Below, piece by piece: positions 46,836-58,870 of a stretch of 64,000 bases of DNA. Every line of letters starts with the position of its first letter. Position 1 is the first letter of the stretch. The stretch is taken from contig AP031352.1 of NCBI GenBank assembly GCA_037833965.1, forward strand, positions 18,332,501 through 18,396,500. Reading direction: 5' to 3'. Both the position numbers and the translations under genes were made by a program. The notes beneath the pieces are model-generated. The model was given only the letters and a program-made list of their open reading frames with translations, was not told where the DNA came from and did no database searches. Source of the stretch: Marchantia polymorpha subsp. ruderalis (Eukaryota > Streptophyta > Marchantiopsida > Marchantiales > Marchantiaceae).

Positions 46836-48663
46836 ATGGCGGCGTCTGTATCGAGTCGTCAGTTGTTTTCACAACTGAGGCTTCAGCTTCAGCTTCGCTC
46901 ACCTCTCGCGCTGCAGCAGCACACGAATTTTGTCCACTCTCGGGCGCCTTTGTTTGCCTCTTCAAGCAAGGAACATGCATCCTCCCTCTCATCATCATCA
47001 TCCGATGCGCCGCCGGAGTCTTCCTCGTCGTCTTGGTTGCAGAAGCTGAAGGGTTTGTGGGGTGGTAAGACGGAGGGCCCCTCCGATCGACCTCAGCAGC
47101 AGCAACCAGCTTCCAGGTCTCCGCCCACCGTGTCGTCCGAGGAGCAATTCGACCTCGCAAGTATGTGGGTTCAGATTCTAGAGTTTTGTGATTGGAATTT
47201 GAACGCGAGACAAGCAGTAGTAGCATTTTTTCGTCGACCTTGTTCCAGGGCATCTTCCGCTGGCCGGCAAGCACACGTCCGAAATTGAAGTGCGCAGATT
47301 TTCGGTGGAAGTTATTTCTGACGCTGTTGGTGTGTCGTGTTCGCAGCCTTCGCCGACCAATTGAAGAAGGCGCGCCAGTTTGGCAAGCTGACGCAGTTTG
47401 GAAGAGGATTGCCGAAAGGCGGCGAGGCCATCGCTCAGCGATCTCTTGAAAGGCAGGAAGAGATCCTTCGAAAACTCGCAACGTACAGCCCTGATGGACA
47501 GGTGTGTATCAACTCCATGTTTCGAGCGATGGATGATCCATGCTTCCATCCTTGCGCCGTGCAGGAGTAGGAATGGCTGGTGAATTTTGGGATTACCTCG
47601 ATGATGATCTGCTGTACTGAACTAGAGAATTCGCAGTCAGTTCTCGTCTCGTCGAAAGGAACATTTTGAGAATGGAATGAAAGGGTAGATGGATGGAAGG
47701 CTGGATTTGCAGGTGCAATTCAAAATATAAGGAAATTCGGGCTGTGCCGGGTTTGGGGTTCAGCGTCTCAGTGTTCAACAAAAGAGTGAAGTCGCGACAC
47801 AATGCAGTTGCACACTGCGCGATGTGGAAGATGTACTCGGCAAGTATGAATGGACCAGGGAAGCCAATGATCGCATTATGAAGCTCAAAGCCGAAGGCAA
47901 ACCCCTGCCAAAATCTTTGGACGAGGTAATGTTACCGTGTCCCATTTTCTAATTAGAGTTTCACGGACCTTCCAGATACTTCTAGATCATCAGAACCTAA
48001 ATTTACGTGGCTGGCTTGCTGGTTCAACTTCAAATCTACTCGAGAGTGCTGATGAACTGCCCGAGTCTCGCATCCATCTTGTTGAGCTTCTTAATCTCCT
48101 TTGTGTTCCAGAATCTGAGAAAGAGATTCTTCTTGTCAGCTCGTCTACCAATTCTGTGAACAATTATGTTCTCCCTCATACTTTCTACTATCGAGGGACC
48201 AGGGTTCGAGAAACTAATCCAACCTGAAGCTGTTTGGATCATATCCAAACGTCGAGCTTCCATTTGACATTCCTCCTTTTTGCAATTGTGTGGATGTTGC
48301 CTTTGGTCCATTTGGTGTTGCTTTCCTGCTCATGCTGACTTGTGTTGATGTTGGTTGTTGGCTTGTCGCTGATGCCATTTTGAAGATAGAGAAATTGATG
48401 GGAGGACGATGGAAACCATCAGCCTCTGTTAACCTATCGAAAGAAACCGGTGGTCAACATAGTCGCAACTCCCCTTGCCCTTGTGGGTCAGGAAAGAAGT
48501 ACAAAAGGTAAGCTGGCTGCCCCGCTCCCTCAGCTCGTTTGGAATGACAAGAGCAATTGAAAGTTTCAGCTGAACACGAATATCGCAGCGGCAGCAACTT
48601 CTATCAGTCCTGATGTTGGTTCAATTTGCTGACTGGCGTGTCAGGTGCTGTGGAAAAGATTGA
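46836..48663 (+). CDS. SEC-C motif protein, probably mitochondrial
   Basis: Five exons: 46836-47160, 47347-47501, 47764-47925, 48386-48507 and 48645-48663, giving 260 residues. The last coding exon is only 19 nt and completes the motif. The N-terminus (MAASVSSRQLFSQLRLQLQL) is rich in Arg, Ser, Gln and Leu with no acidic residues, like a mitochondrial presequence. The middle is a charged helical region (FADQLKKARQFGKLTQFGRG; KYEWTREANDRIMKLKAEGK). The C-terminus is CPCGSGKKYKRCCG with Cys245, 247, 256 and 257, the zinc-binding SEC-C motif first known from the SecA tail. The protein has no SecA motor, so its partner is unknown. The start of exon 3 was set at the AG that keeps phase 0 (RLSVQQKSEV); a neighbouring AG gives a stop. 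Confidence 0.8.
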
Positions 48664-50557
48664 GTCTCCAAAACGATGTCTGGACGTATGTCAAAAGTCA
48701 GGCATTGTTTCAGGATTACAGGTCCAGTAATGGCAAAAGAGAAAGGAGTTTCACAAGTGGCAGATACGAAGAGCACGTAGTAGATCCAGGTTACACAACA
48801 AAAGTTTTTTAAATATTATGTTCTGGAGGCTACTTCATAACAGCAAGTGGGCACGGAGAGTTGTGTCCTTTTCGCCACTATCCTCTTTGCACTAGTGACA
48901 AACTCTTTAGATGGCAGATCAGAACTCAGGACTATCATTGTCAGATCTGAGTTTTGTTAGGTGAGGACAATTATTATGATGGTGACGCAAGGCAACTGCC
49001 TCAATGTGCAGTTCGGGGCAATTAGGAGACTTCAATGCATGTGAATCCCGATCAGTTCAGGCCGGTTCTGAGGTTGGTACATTTGCTCTGAATTGGCAAG
49101 GGAGCCATTCTTGTTTCTATTGAAATCTAGTGGAAAGGGTCTGAATGACGATCACAAACACGTGCGGTTTCTTTGAGTGAAGGACAGTTCTATTCCACAG
49201 CTTCCAGCACTGACTCAGCAGTCTGAATCTAACAATGAAACATTTGTCACTAGATCAGGGGCAGGTGAAGAGAAAGGTATTTCTTTCTCTAGGTGCTAAC
49301 TTTTATGCCAAGTTATACTGCATCTTTAGGCTTCTCTTAGAGCGTAGACATTGTGTGATTCTCCGGAACTTCATGTACAATATGCACATATGGATTCAAG
49401 TTATGACTCGGTCATCATTTTCTGGAAAGTCTGTTGAAGTCCTTTTGTTTGAAGGTTTCCTACGGGAAGTGAAGAAAAATAACAATACCCAAAGATAATG
49501 TGAAACGTTCGAAAACTCCTAATTCTTGAGTGTTTCCAGAGTATGTTTTAGCTGCGAATGGATCTCAGCTTGGAAATAGCTGTAGTAGCATTGAAATAAT
49601 GTTCCTTGAAATCTCCAGTTTATGCTTGAGATTTAAAAATTGCTCTGCTGCATATAAGAAACGAAGATTCAACAACGAAATACAGTAGATCAAGAAACTG
49701 GTTAGAAAGGAATAAGAAGTATTAAAGAAGATTTACTGTCTTGAGTTATGATGAAGAGTATGCTTTTGTTCTAAGTCAATCTTTATCTTCGGACCTACTG
49801 GTAATGTACTTCACCAATCATGGTGAAGTACATTACCAGTAGTCCACAAATTAATGAACGGTAAATGAACAGAATGCGGAGCAATTTTACTCTCATGAAG
49901 ACAGATAGTTTCAGTCACTTCTTATGATGAGGCCGAGTATCCAGCACTCCTCCGGACACTTGCTGAATCCTTGAGTACATCGATTAGAATTTCAATGTCT
50001 TGGGTACGCCTGCGATTTCGCGATACGTCTCTCGTGTGCACGGAGCAATAAGACAGCTCAAAAGAGAAGTCATTTAGTAGGAAAGAGAATCGTGTCTTCA
50101 GCACAAGAAGAAGGAACCCACAAAATGTGATTACGATCAAGCTCGTCAGTTGTTATGTTAGTGTACCAGAAAAGCGCAAAGTTTGTTGGTTCAAGCAACG
50201 TGTTGCGAGTGGGAGTCGCACTATGCCTGGCACATTAGTGCCCAAAGAGAGGGACATCCAAGAGCAAAGCCTATCCAAATTCGTCCCATAGAAAACGTGG
50301 ACCTCGAATTCGTATGCTTGAACTCGATTCACACGCATCGGAATTACGCGACAGAAAAGTCGACGCCCTGATCACGACGACACTCAAGCAGCAGCAGCAG
50401 CGGCAGCAGCTTCACAGTCTCGTGAAGTAGCGGTTGGCGCGGAAAGGGGCGGGGCCAGGCGCCAGTGGTCAGTGGTCAGCGGAGCTGAAGTCAGCAAGAC
50501 TGAAGTTACCGCTAAATTGGCGTAGTAGTGTATAGCGGAACTGCCAGACAACGTTGC
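48664..50557. other. Intergenic between SEC-C and SURF6 genes
   Basis: No gene is recognised. A strong hairpin lies at 49791-49845. The last few hundred bases, with CAG repeats at about 50388-50410, should belong to the SURF6 promoter. Confidence 0.45.
49791..49845. repeat. Near-perfect hairpin, 25-bp arms, 4-base loop
   Basis: 49791-49816 and 49821-49845 are inverted copies that differ only by one extra C in the left arm; the loop is atca. It is the tightest hairpin in the window. A recent foldback event, a tiny MITE or a small-RNA source are all possible. Confidence 0.85.
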
Positions 50558-50577
50558 TAGGGTTTAAGGAAACCCTA
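50558..50577. promoter_or_regulatory. Inverted telo-box pair upstream of SURF6
   Basis: TAGGGTTT (50558-50565) and AAACCCTA (50570-50577) face each other across 4 bp, about 900 bp before the SURF6 ATG. Telo-boxes are typical of plant ribosome-biogenesis promoters, which suits SURF6. The 900 bp to the ATG is probably leader, perhaps with an intron. Confidence 0.6.
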
Positions 50578-51473
50578 AACTATTGGCTGAACCACGACGA
50601 ATTGTGCGCGCCTCGTGCGCTGATCGGGCCCTTGCACAACTGAAGCGCGGATGCAGGTGCAGGTGCGGATTTGGCGTCTGATTGCACATCTCGCCCGTCG
50701 TCAGCATCATCTATGAACACCCGACGCATTTCGGGCAGCGAGGAAGGTCGGTTTGTGGACCCAAAGCACTCGGCGTCAATCGGCCGTCGGGTGGCTTGCA
50801 TCGGAGACCGTCGTTTGTGACATTTTTGGACGGAGTGGAAGCTCGTACTCTGGAGTTGGACTTGCAGCAGGCAGCTGAAGTTTATCCCCGCACTCTTGAT
50901 TTTGGAAGGAGCCGCTCTCACCGCCTGGAGCTCCTGCTGGTGAGATTCCAGCTTCCATCCGTCTGGTTCATTTCACTCTATAAATCCTTAGTATCGCGTT
51001 CTTTGATTCCCATGGCGTCTTTAGAGCCCCATCTACTTGTGTTCGGATGTGTATGCAACAATTAGTAATACCGGTGACCTCTGAGGAACCGCATTGTTTC
51101 AAGATCTACAGTTTTTCGGAGTACGTGTGTAGTGTTGTAACTCTCGAACAGGATTGGCTGGTATTTTTAATTTCTACTTCGGAAGGAAACCCCGTTAGTC
51201 CTGTTTAGGAACAAGCCGCCTTTTGTGTGCCGAACTCTTAGCCCACCTCGTGTTCCCCGAGCACAATTACTTTTGCGGATCACGTCCATGAATTTCGAAT
51301 TGGCAAGCAGGTGAAGTCTCTCGTGGCGTTTCAATTGTGGTAATGGAGATTGGTTGAATTATATGTTCTTCGTGGCTTGACTTTGAGTCGGAAACTGCAC
51401 CGACTTTTTAACTCACGAGAGCCTGTTATCTTATCTGGCAGGGAACTTCTTCATTGTGGCGTTAGCCGCTGTA
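50578..51473 (+). other. Probable SURF6 5' leader
   Basis: Between the telo-boxes and the ATG lie about 900 bp without a recognisable domain. A 127-codon frame at about 50682-51065 has no family resemblance. I read this as leader, possibly with an intron ending just before the ATG. Confidence 0.35.
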
Positions 51474-54400
51474 ATGGCTGATTCTCTAGATGATCTTCCT
51501 GCACTCGTCCATTCGCACTGCATCTGTAAGTTCACATTCAGCGAAGATTTGCTATTCGATTAAGGACTGAAGATGGTTTCAATCTCTTTCTTCTGTTACG
51601 CCTTTGTGAGCTACAAGTTTTCACCAGATACTCAAGGAAAAGATTTATGGACAGTTCAATCGATGATTGAAAGAGTTTCATCTAATTGTCGCAGTTTTCT
51701 TTGTCTGTTGCATCGTCAGCTGTCAGTAGTCATTAGCAGTTTCCCGTTGTGTCAATCATAGGATGCGGAGAATTTAATACATACTAAGTCGGCCGTATCA
51801 TATCAAATCCGCACATGGTAGAAGAAAATGGAGACTATCCGGTAATTCTGGTTTTCCACAAATTTTTTAAACCTTGAAGATAAGTTGATAACTGTAAGAT
51901 AAGTGCGTTCGTTTGGTTGCTGTTTGCAGTTTTCGACAAATTGGTGGAGTTCATTCCTTCCAAATTTTACATTCAAAACGAAGAAGCTCATGACTCCTGG
52001 GTACGACCCATTTTTTTTGCTAAGAAAGCTAAAGCACAGAGCCGGACAGCCTGTTTTACACTATGAGACGCTCTTTCGCTACAATCAGAAGGTTAAGTGA
52101 GAAGGTCTCGGAGCTAAGAATTTGTTGCCTACGCAGACTTTCAAGAAAAACAAGGCCGCCAAGGCAATCGCTAAGATTCAAACCAGAGAGAACCTGAAGA
52201 AAGCCAAGCGCAATCGGGTACGCCACGGCTGTCAATTACTGTCCAGATGCATGCTTTAATCAGTCTTTGGACGGTCCAATTATATAGAAGGTGCAGTAGA
52301 GCTAAGCCACTATAGGGTGTCTGCAAACGATGATAGGAACCAAGTACCTTGAAGCATCCTTTTTAGTATTTCGAGTCCGTATGGATCGCTTTCCTTTCCC
52401 CTCATTTAACGGTTCAATGACTTTTCCGTGAGGATTTCCAGCTAGATCCGGAGCAATTCAAGTCAACATTGCAGGTGCTGCAAGAAAAGAAAGATGAAGA
52501 ACCCAAAGAGAAGAATGATGAAGCGGACCCTGAAGCCAACGAATCACCTGCAGGTTTGTCTTAGAGGACAGTCAGTTTGCTTCGCCAAGTGAAGGATTGA
52601 ATGTGGGATCTGTTTTGCGAGTCCCGTACGTTGTACCACTAGTTTGTGTTTTTGCTCCAACTTTAGGGGTCACTACTAAGTATTGAGTAGCGCATTAAGG
52701 ATTGTACACGATGAAATTACTTTTAGTCTTTGGGTGCCGCTTAATTGCAGAGATAATTGCGTAATTTTTTGAGACATGCTCCAATATCAATATTAACTCC
52801 ATATTGATTGTATTTGTAGATAACGCTGACAGGGCGGTTACTTACGAGGAGCTTCGAGAAAGACTGCATAAGCGCATCTCTATGCTACGAGCAAAGCGAC
52901 ACGCAGAGACTGCGGCTGCAGCTACCATGAGTGCCCGAAGTTTTCAAAATGAAAAGAAGAATGAAGCCCTGAAAAGAAGGCTCAACTCGGCGCCCAAAGA
53001 GCCTGGGACTTCAAAAGCTCCAAGCAGGGAGGAGCAACCTTCTAACAAACGGCAGAAGAAGACCATTGTGCCTGTTGAAAAGGCAGTGAAGGTGTGACCT
53101 CAAAGAACCCCGTACCGAGTACATCGATGCTGTATACTGTTGTGAAATGCGGAGATGTTTGGTGTGAGCTTTTAAGTTTTATTCCACGAGATCGTGTCCC
53201 TCCTAGAGCTGTCTTATGTCTCCCTCCTAGAGCTGTCTTATGTCTCCGGCACGGGTCGAGTGCGTTTCTTCTCATACTTTCACTCTATCTGAATCTTTCA
53301 ACACCAGTCTCCACCGATGTATGCTTTCACTTCGCATGGCGAAAATCTTGACCATGTTGCATGTTAAAAGTGTTTTGTTGAGAGAATGTTTACCTGCGTT
53401 TTGCCCAGCAGGATGCAGTCGTTGAAACAGACGAGCTGGAGTTTAGTCGTGTCAAGATGGGTCTTGACAATTCTGTTCCGGGATCCAAGAAGAGGAGAAG
53501 AGGCACCAAAGAACAACTTCTGAAGAAGGTTTGTTGTGAACTCTAGTGTATTTTCTTTTGGATCTTTTAATAGAGTTGTCCCCGTAAGCTAAGCTACAGA
53601 TTTTACTTATATGTGAAATTCAACTGACGTTAGTTTCCTGCCTTTGAGATTTTCAGAGTGAATGTAGTTGAGAGGTATTAATTTAGTATCTTGTATTGGT
53701 GCTACAGGCAACAGAGCTTCAAGAAAAGATGCAAGATCCTGAGAAGGGCCAGGTGCGAATTTGTGTATTTGAGAGTAGTGCAGGTTGGATGAGTTAACTT
53801 ATGTATGTTGGAATGGCTATTAGCAGTCTGTTATACTTATGAACAAAAAATCCCTTTTTTCAGTTATTTTTCAAAACCGCTGCCAAAATGGGTGCTTTGT
53901 TTACGTTAGTTACCCTAGTCACCGGATGTTTTTTGGGGAAAACTATATACGCCTATCACTTTTTTCTTTCGAGAATTTGCTTTTCTGTGAGGAAAAAGTA
54001 TTGTAAGTTTCGTCTCGTCAAATGTTTACAATTTCAATATAAGTATCTTCTTTGTGGAGAAGTTTAGAAGGTTATCTTTACATTGATCGAGTGAACTCAA
54101 TCTCGTGTGCAGGAAGTCATCTCACAACATTCATGGGCGGCTGCAGTCAGCCGTGCGGCTGGTGAAAAGGTGCTTTCCTTATTTCCAATTTTGTCTGCCA
54201 TTTGCAACCTGTTTCCCTTCTCTCCTGTAGCACAAACGTGATGTTCTAAGTTCATACTACCACAAGAAGATGTGAAAAAATCTTAGTAATCATCGTCATT
54301 ATTGTTCAGGTTTTGGATAATCCCAAACTTATCAAGAAGAGCATGAAGAAGGATCAGCAACAGGCCCAAAAAAGTGCTAAGAAGTGGTAAGACTTTTTGT

Positions 54401-55026
54401 TAGCAGTATTTGATATCGGAATTGAGTATGTGAGATTGATGTGGTAATCTTTTAATGTTATACCAGAGAACGAACTGGAACGACTTACTTCATATCCCAC
54501 AAAATATTTGCATTATTCATTACGTAGTATCTCGCTTAATATTTTGCAACAACCCAATAAGCTGTGGACTCCTTGTTGTTGTACACATTTTCTTTTGCCC
54601 GCCTTGTCCAGAACCATGTGTATTTCTTACTTTAATGTCCATGGCCTTGAATAATAACTTTTTGGTGTGCACAGGCAAGAGAGAAAGCATTATGAGAAGA
54701 AGGGTCAAAATGAGAAGCAGAAAACTCGCAAGGACAACATTACACAACGTTTGGAATCTATCAAGGAAAGAAAAATCGCCAAGGTAAGCTTTCATACCAT
54801 TTCAAACTTCTGGCTCTCCTACCCATAGCATGATTCATCAGTTTATAATTACATTATGAGTTAATCTTCGCATCTATGGTGTCAACACGTGCATCTAACA
54901 TTTACTTGAATCTCCATGAACTTAGTTTCATGCTAATGATCTGAAACATTTCTGAACGTGCAGAGAGAGAAGAAACTCATGAGACCCGGGTTCGAAGGAA
55001 GGAAAGCGGGTTTCATTAATTCTTAG
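51474..55026 (+). CDS. SURF6: SURF6 nucleolar ribosome-biogenesis protein
   Basis: Eleven coding exons: 51474-51525, 51930-52000, 52137-52217, 52442-52553, 52820-53091, 53412-53528, 53708-53752, 54113-54169, 54310-54386, 54675-54783 and 54964-55026. All have GT-AG borders and matching phases, giving 351 residues. SURF6 (yeast Rrp14) is a nucleolar RNA-binding protein for both ribosomal subunits. The N-terminal block FFDKLVEFIPSKFY is the plant RRP14 N-terminal motif. YEELRERLHKRI opens the SURF6 domain. The C-terminal domain runs from EFSRVKMG through HSWAAAVSRAAGEKV to KKLMRPGFEGRKAGFI, with dense Lys/Arg/Glu helices that are also likely nuclear signals. Length agrees with Arabidopsis SURF6 (about 366). 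The start ATG gives MADSLDDLPALVHSH, short but aligned with the family N-terminus. Intron 5 has a perfect 24-bp tandem duplication at 53197-53244. Confidence 0.92.
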
Positions 55027-56000
55027 TTTCGGTCACACTCAAATCACTCCCAATTTCCCTCTGGATCCTAGAAGGGAATTTGGCTAAGCTGCATGCAAAT
55101 AGGTGGCCTAGTTTCCCCTGGGAGGTGAGTCTTTTTCCTTCTCGAGCTATGCGTGGCTGTATTCTTCTCTGTTTGAAGTGTTGACTCTGAGTCTAGTGTG
55201 CATTTTCTCACGTCGAAGTGAGGGTGGTCTTGTCAACGAGTAGATTACGTTTTTTTCCCACTTCGAGTTTAAAAGTCATCCGCATATACCACATGATGCC
55301 CTGTTCAAGACTAGTACTGTAGGTTAATTTGCATCTGCTGAACTTCTGTTATTCCCAGCATTGGTTTTGAGTAGTCTACGAGTAGTTATTGAGGTAAAGT
55401 GAAGACTTCAAACCACGTGCAAATTCCAAATTTCGCAGGCGCTTAGGTGCGTATGATTATATTGTGTCCCTTGTGGTTGCTCTATCGAGTATTAAAGTAT
55501 CTATTGAGGATTGCCAATTTCTCAGTTTATGGATTGAAACTTTTTGCAGGAAATTGTGTCACGAGCGCTTGGTTGAGTCGTGGAGCAGAACTTGTTGAGC
55601 AAATCAAGCCTTGGCACCCGCCAAGGTGAACAGCAGACTCCCCTGTACAATATCATTTTTTTTGGAGTTGTAACGTATGTTCACATAGAGGTGGTCACAG
55701 CACCTTTTCCATCATGAGACGTCTCCTAGTCAACAATTTCTGGTCCGAATCAAAGAAATGTCAAGATCTTAAACCGATTCAATTTACGCTTGTTCGATTT
55801 GTGTATCTCATATCAGGCGGTATGATAAAGGGCTCTCTGGTTTTGCTGATGTTATGTTTTCGGGCATTTGATTGCACTCTTTTGGTTGGGACTACGGATG
55901 TCGCCCGTCCAGCCCACAGTTGATATGTTTCACGTCTAGAAGAGAAAGGATGGAGAGTGATGTTCCATTTGCTTAGTGATCCATTCAATGTTGCACTTTG
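55027..56000. other. SURF6 3' flank, no gene recognised
   Basis: This holds the presumed SURF6 3' UTR and spacer. Two frames of 60-69 codons (55447-55629, 55714-55923) carry no recognisable features. Confidence 0.4.
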
Positions 56001-58870
56001 CCTCTAAATCCTAAACCTGGAAATTGTAAACCGTAAGCCACAATCAGCTTATCCTAAACCCTACCGCACCTCCACCTTCAATGTTCACTTTACCGCACCT
56101 CCACCCTACCGCACCCTAAAAATTGTAAACCTTAAGCCACCCAGACCTGAACCTAAACCCTTTAACTCCGTGGTTACCCAGACCTAAACCTTCAACCGTA
56201 CCGCACCTACACCTTCAATGCTGCATTTTATTACTACGAGTTCACCTCAAAATTCATGTCTACCTGTAAACTGAAAACTCTAAGTCACCCAGACCTAAAC
56301 CTGAAACCGCGGTAAAAGTCCTAAAACTCAATCTCCACCGTTTCCTCACCTGAAACATGTAAAGGAATACAAACACTATTTAAAGTTTCATCGCAATATA
56401 ACTTCTGCACTGCTTCGTTTGTAAATTTCCCAAATCTTACTGGTTGTTGAATCAGTGCAAGACATTGTCAAGCTGCAGACCATGATGTGCTTCCAGTCAT
56501 CATCCAGAGGTTTCTTTTGGGTATTCTACTACTCTAACCTCCTTTTCCAGACGTATTATTAATCTCGTTACCCACTGACCAAGCGATTGTATTAGACTAA
56601 TTATCCACGGACCAAGCATGTCATTCACGGTCTAAGCACCCAAATGGTTGGGTTAATGTCAAAAACTCTTTCTTGAAAAGTGCCATATCAAATGACATAT
56701 TTTCTAATAAAGTGATGGTAAATATAATACCAAAATCAATGATACTCAAGATCTTCATAAGCGAGCGAATTCAACCACGGGTATTGCTGAGCGTGATTGG
56801 AATTATCACATACTAGTGTACACAATGATGAACGCTAAGATCTGTTGACACGACATGTAGATTTTGGTCCTCAACACATGAAATGCGTTTTGCTAGATAC
56901 TATGTTTGTTGTACTTTAACTAAACCTCAATCTCTCGTTGAAACTCTTGAAATGGGATTGTATACTAGCATAAAGATTCCTGGAGATACTATAAATCACC
57001 CTTGGCCCTAAACCCCAAGCCACACTAACCTAAATTCTAAACCTCCACTCATATCTTAAAACCTATTTTCAATACCTTACCTCACCTCCATCTTCGATAT
57101 TGCATTTACCGCACCTCCATGCTTAACTCCTAAACCTGTAAACTGTAAACCCTAAGCCATCTTTACCTAAACCTCCATTCTTACTCTAACTCCTAAATCC
57201 ATTACATTTACACCTTAAAGAATCAGTACAATGATTGTGAATTTGTGTTTTTGATGCAACAGTTCTTCATAATTCATATAAATTGTAGAGATTGAACCTT
57301 CTATCGACGTAGGACTGACCGCAATACCTTGTTTCATCACCTTATAGTTAACGTAGAGAAAATGTGTTTATTACACTTCAATCGAGTTCCAAAATTCTAG
57401 CGATGAGTGTGCGCGGATCCTTCCATACTGAAAAAAAACTATCCAGATTTGACAAAATTGTAATGCTGTTGAATCTTTTCACCTTCTTTTTGTTACCTTC
57501 GTATGTGCTTATTCTAGCTTATCTATACATAAGCTAGAATCAATATCAGGGTAAAAATATTCTTTGAGAGTACCATGAAAATCAAGTGACATAATTCTAT
57601 TCATCTTAGAAGCTCAGATTAATATCTCCCGGAGAAATCGAGATTTACACAAGTTTAGTGGTTTAGACCACAAAGATTGTTAAACTTGATTTGCGATTCT
57701 CACAATCTCATGTATACCACGATAAACTTTGAAAATATTTCACACATGATATGTAGATTTTGTTCCTCCTCAACATGAAATCTTGTACTAATATGTTTTC
57801 TTGTAGTTTAAGAATGTATCAATCTCACTTTTGACGCGCTTCAAATGGAATGTATGCAAGCTGAAAGGTTCATGAAGATCATTAAAGTCATTCTGAATCC
57901 TAACCTTAAACTTTAAGCCATATTGAACTAAATCTTAAACCTCCATGGTTATCTAAATATTAATGTAACTCAATGCATCTTCACCTTCAATGTTGCACTT
58001 TATGCACTTCCACGCTTATCTCCTTAATCCTAAACCTACACTCTTACCTAAAACCTAAATTCTTAATCCTATCTCAAATTCAAAATTGCATTTTATTGCA
58101 CCTCTTCATTTACCTACTAAATCTTTAATCCCAACGTATAAACTGTAAATGCTCTAAACATCTATTCTATGCTAAGCTTGTACTAAATTCTAAACATTGT
58201 CATATTTTCATATTAAACTGAGGTATTTATTTGATGGGACTCCATCGCAACCTAAATTACTTACTGGTATCTTTTTAAGTTTCGTTTTACCTAATGAAAC
58301 CCCACCAACGATATACGTCACTCATGTTCTAGTATTAACAGGTTGGAACTTTGTTTCCTGCACAAACAACATGTTTTAGAATTTCATGACGATGTGCCAT
58401 CGATGGGATCCCATCTAGTAAAACGAAACCTGATGGGTTCAAACAAGCAATTTAGGTTCCTATAGGGTTCCATCAAGTAAATATCTCTGTTAAACTTGTA
58501 AAAATCTACACTTATACTAAATCCTAAACATTGCCACGTCTTCATCTTAAAATTGTAAAGAAACAATACAATTTCGGTTGTATGTTTGAACATCACACTT
58601 GCATATAATGTCAAACAACTCTTATTTGAGAAGTGCCATATCAAGTGACATAATTTGGTTCATTTCATAAACTTAGGTTGATACCTCTTTGAATACACAA
58701 GATTTACACAAGTCACACTATTCAACCATAGTGATTGCTGAACTTAATTTGTGATGATCACCTTCTCATGTACATAATGAAGAACGTTCTGAATTCTGAA
58801 TTTCAGACATGACATATAGACTTTTATTCTGTCAACGGTATGTTTGTTGCAGTTTCCATTTGATGGAGTT
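56000..58870. repeat. Diverged long-period tandem repeat with telomere-like motifs
   Basis: Blocks recur in the same order. A block like agtgccatatcaagtgacat lies near 56680, 57569 and 58632. A block like gacatgtagattttggtcct lies near 56852, 57748 and 58811. Spacings are about 890 and 1063 bp for both blocks, so three copies are present. Each copy also has a stretch rich in CTAAACC, CCTAAACCCT and accgcacctccacc motifs, resembling degenerate plant telomere repeat (CCCTAAA). No coding is seen. Subtelomere-like or old satellite sequence is the likely reading. Confidence 0.7.
58221..58490. mobile_element. Imperfect foldback element inside the repeat array
   Basis: Bases about 58221-58295 and 58415-58488 are diverged inverted copies sharing taaaacgaaac, aatttaggtt and ccatcaa(a/g)taaat blocks. 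Related direct segments (tactaaat-cctaaacattg-like) flank it at 58181-58219 and 58515-58553. It accounts for most of the extra length of the third repeat copy. Confidence 0.55.
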
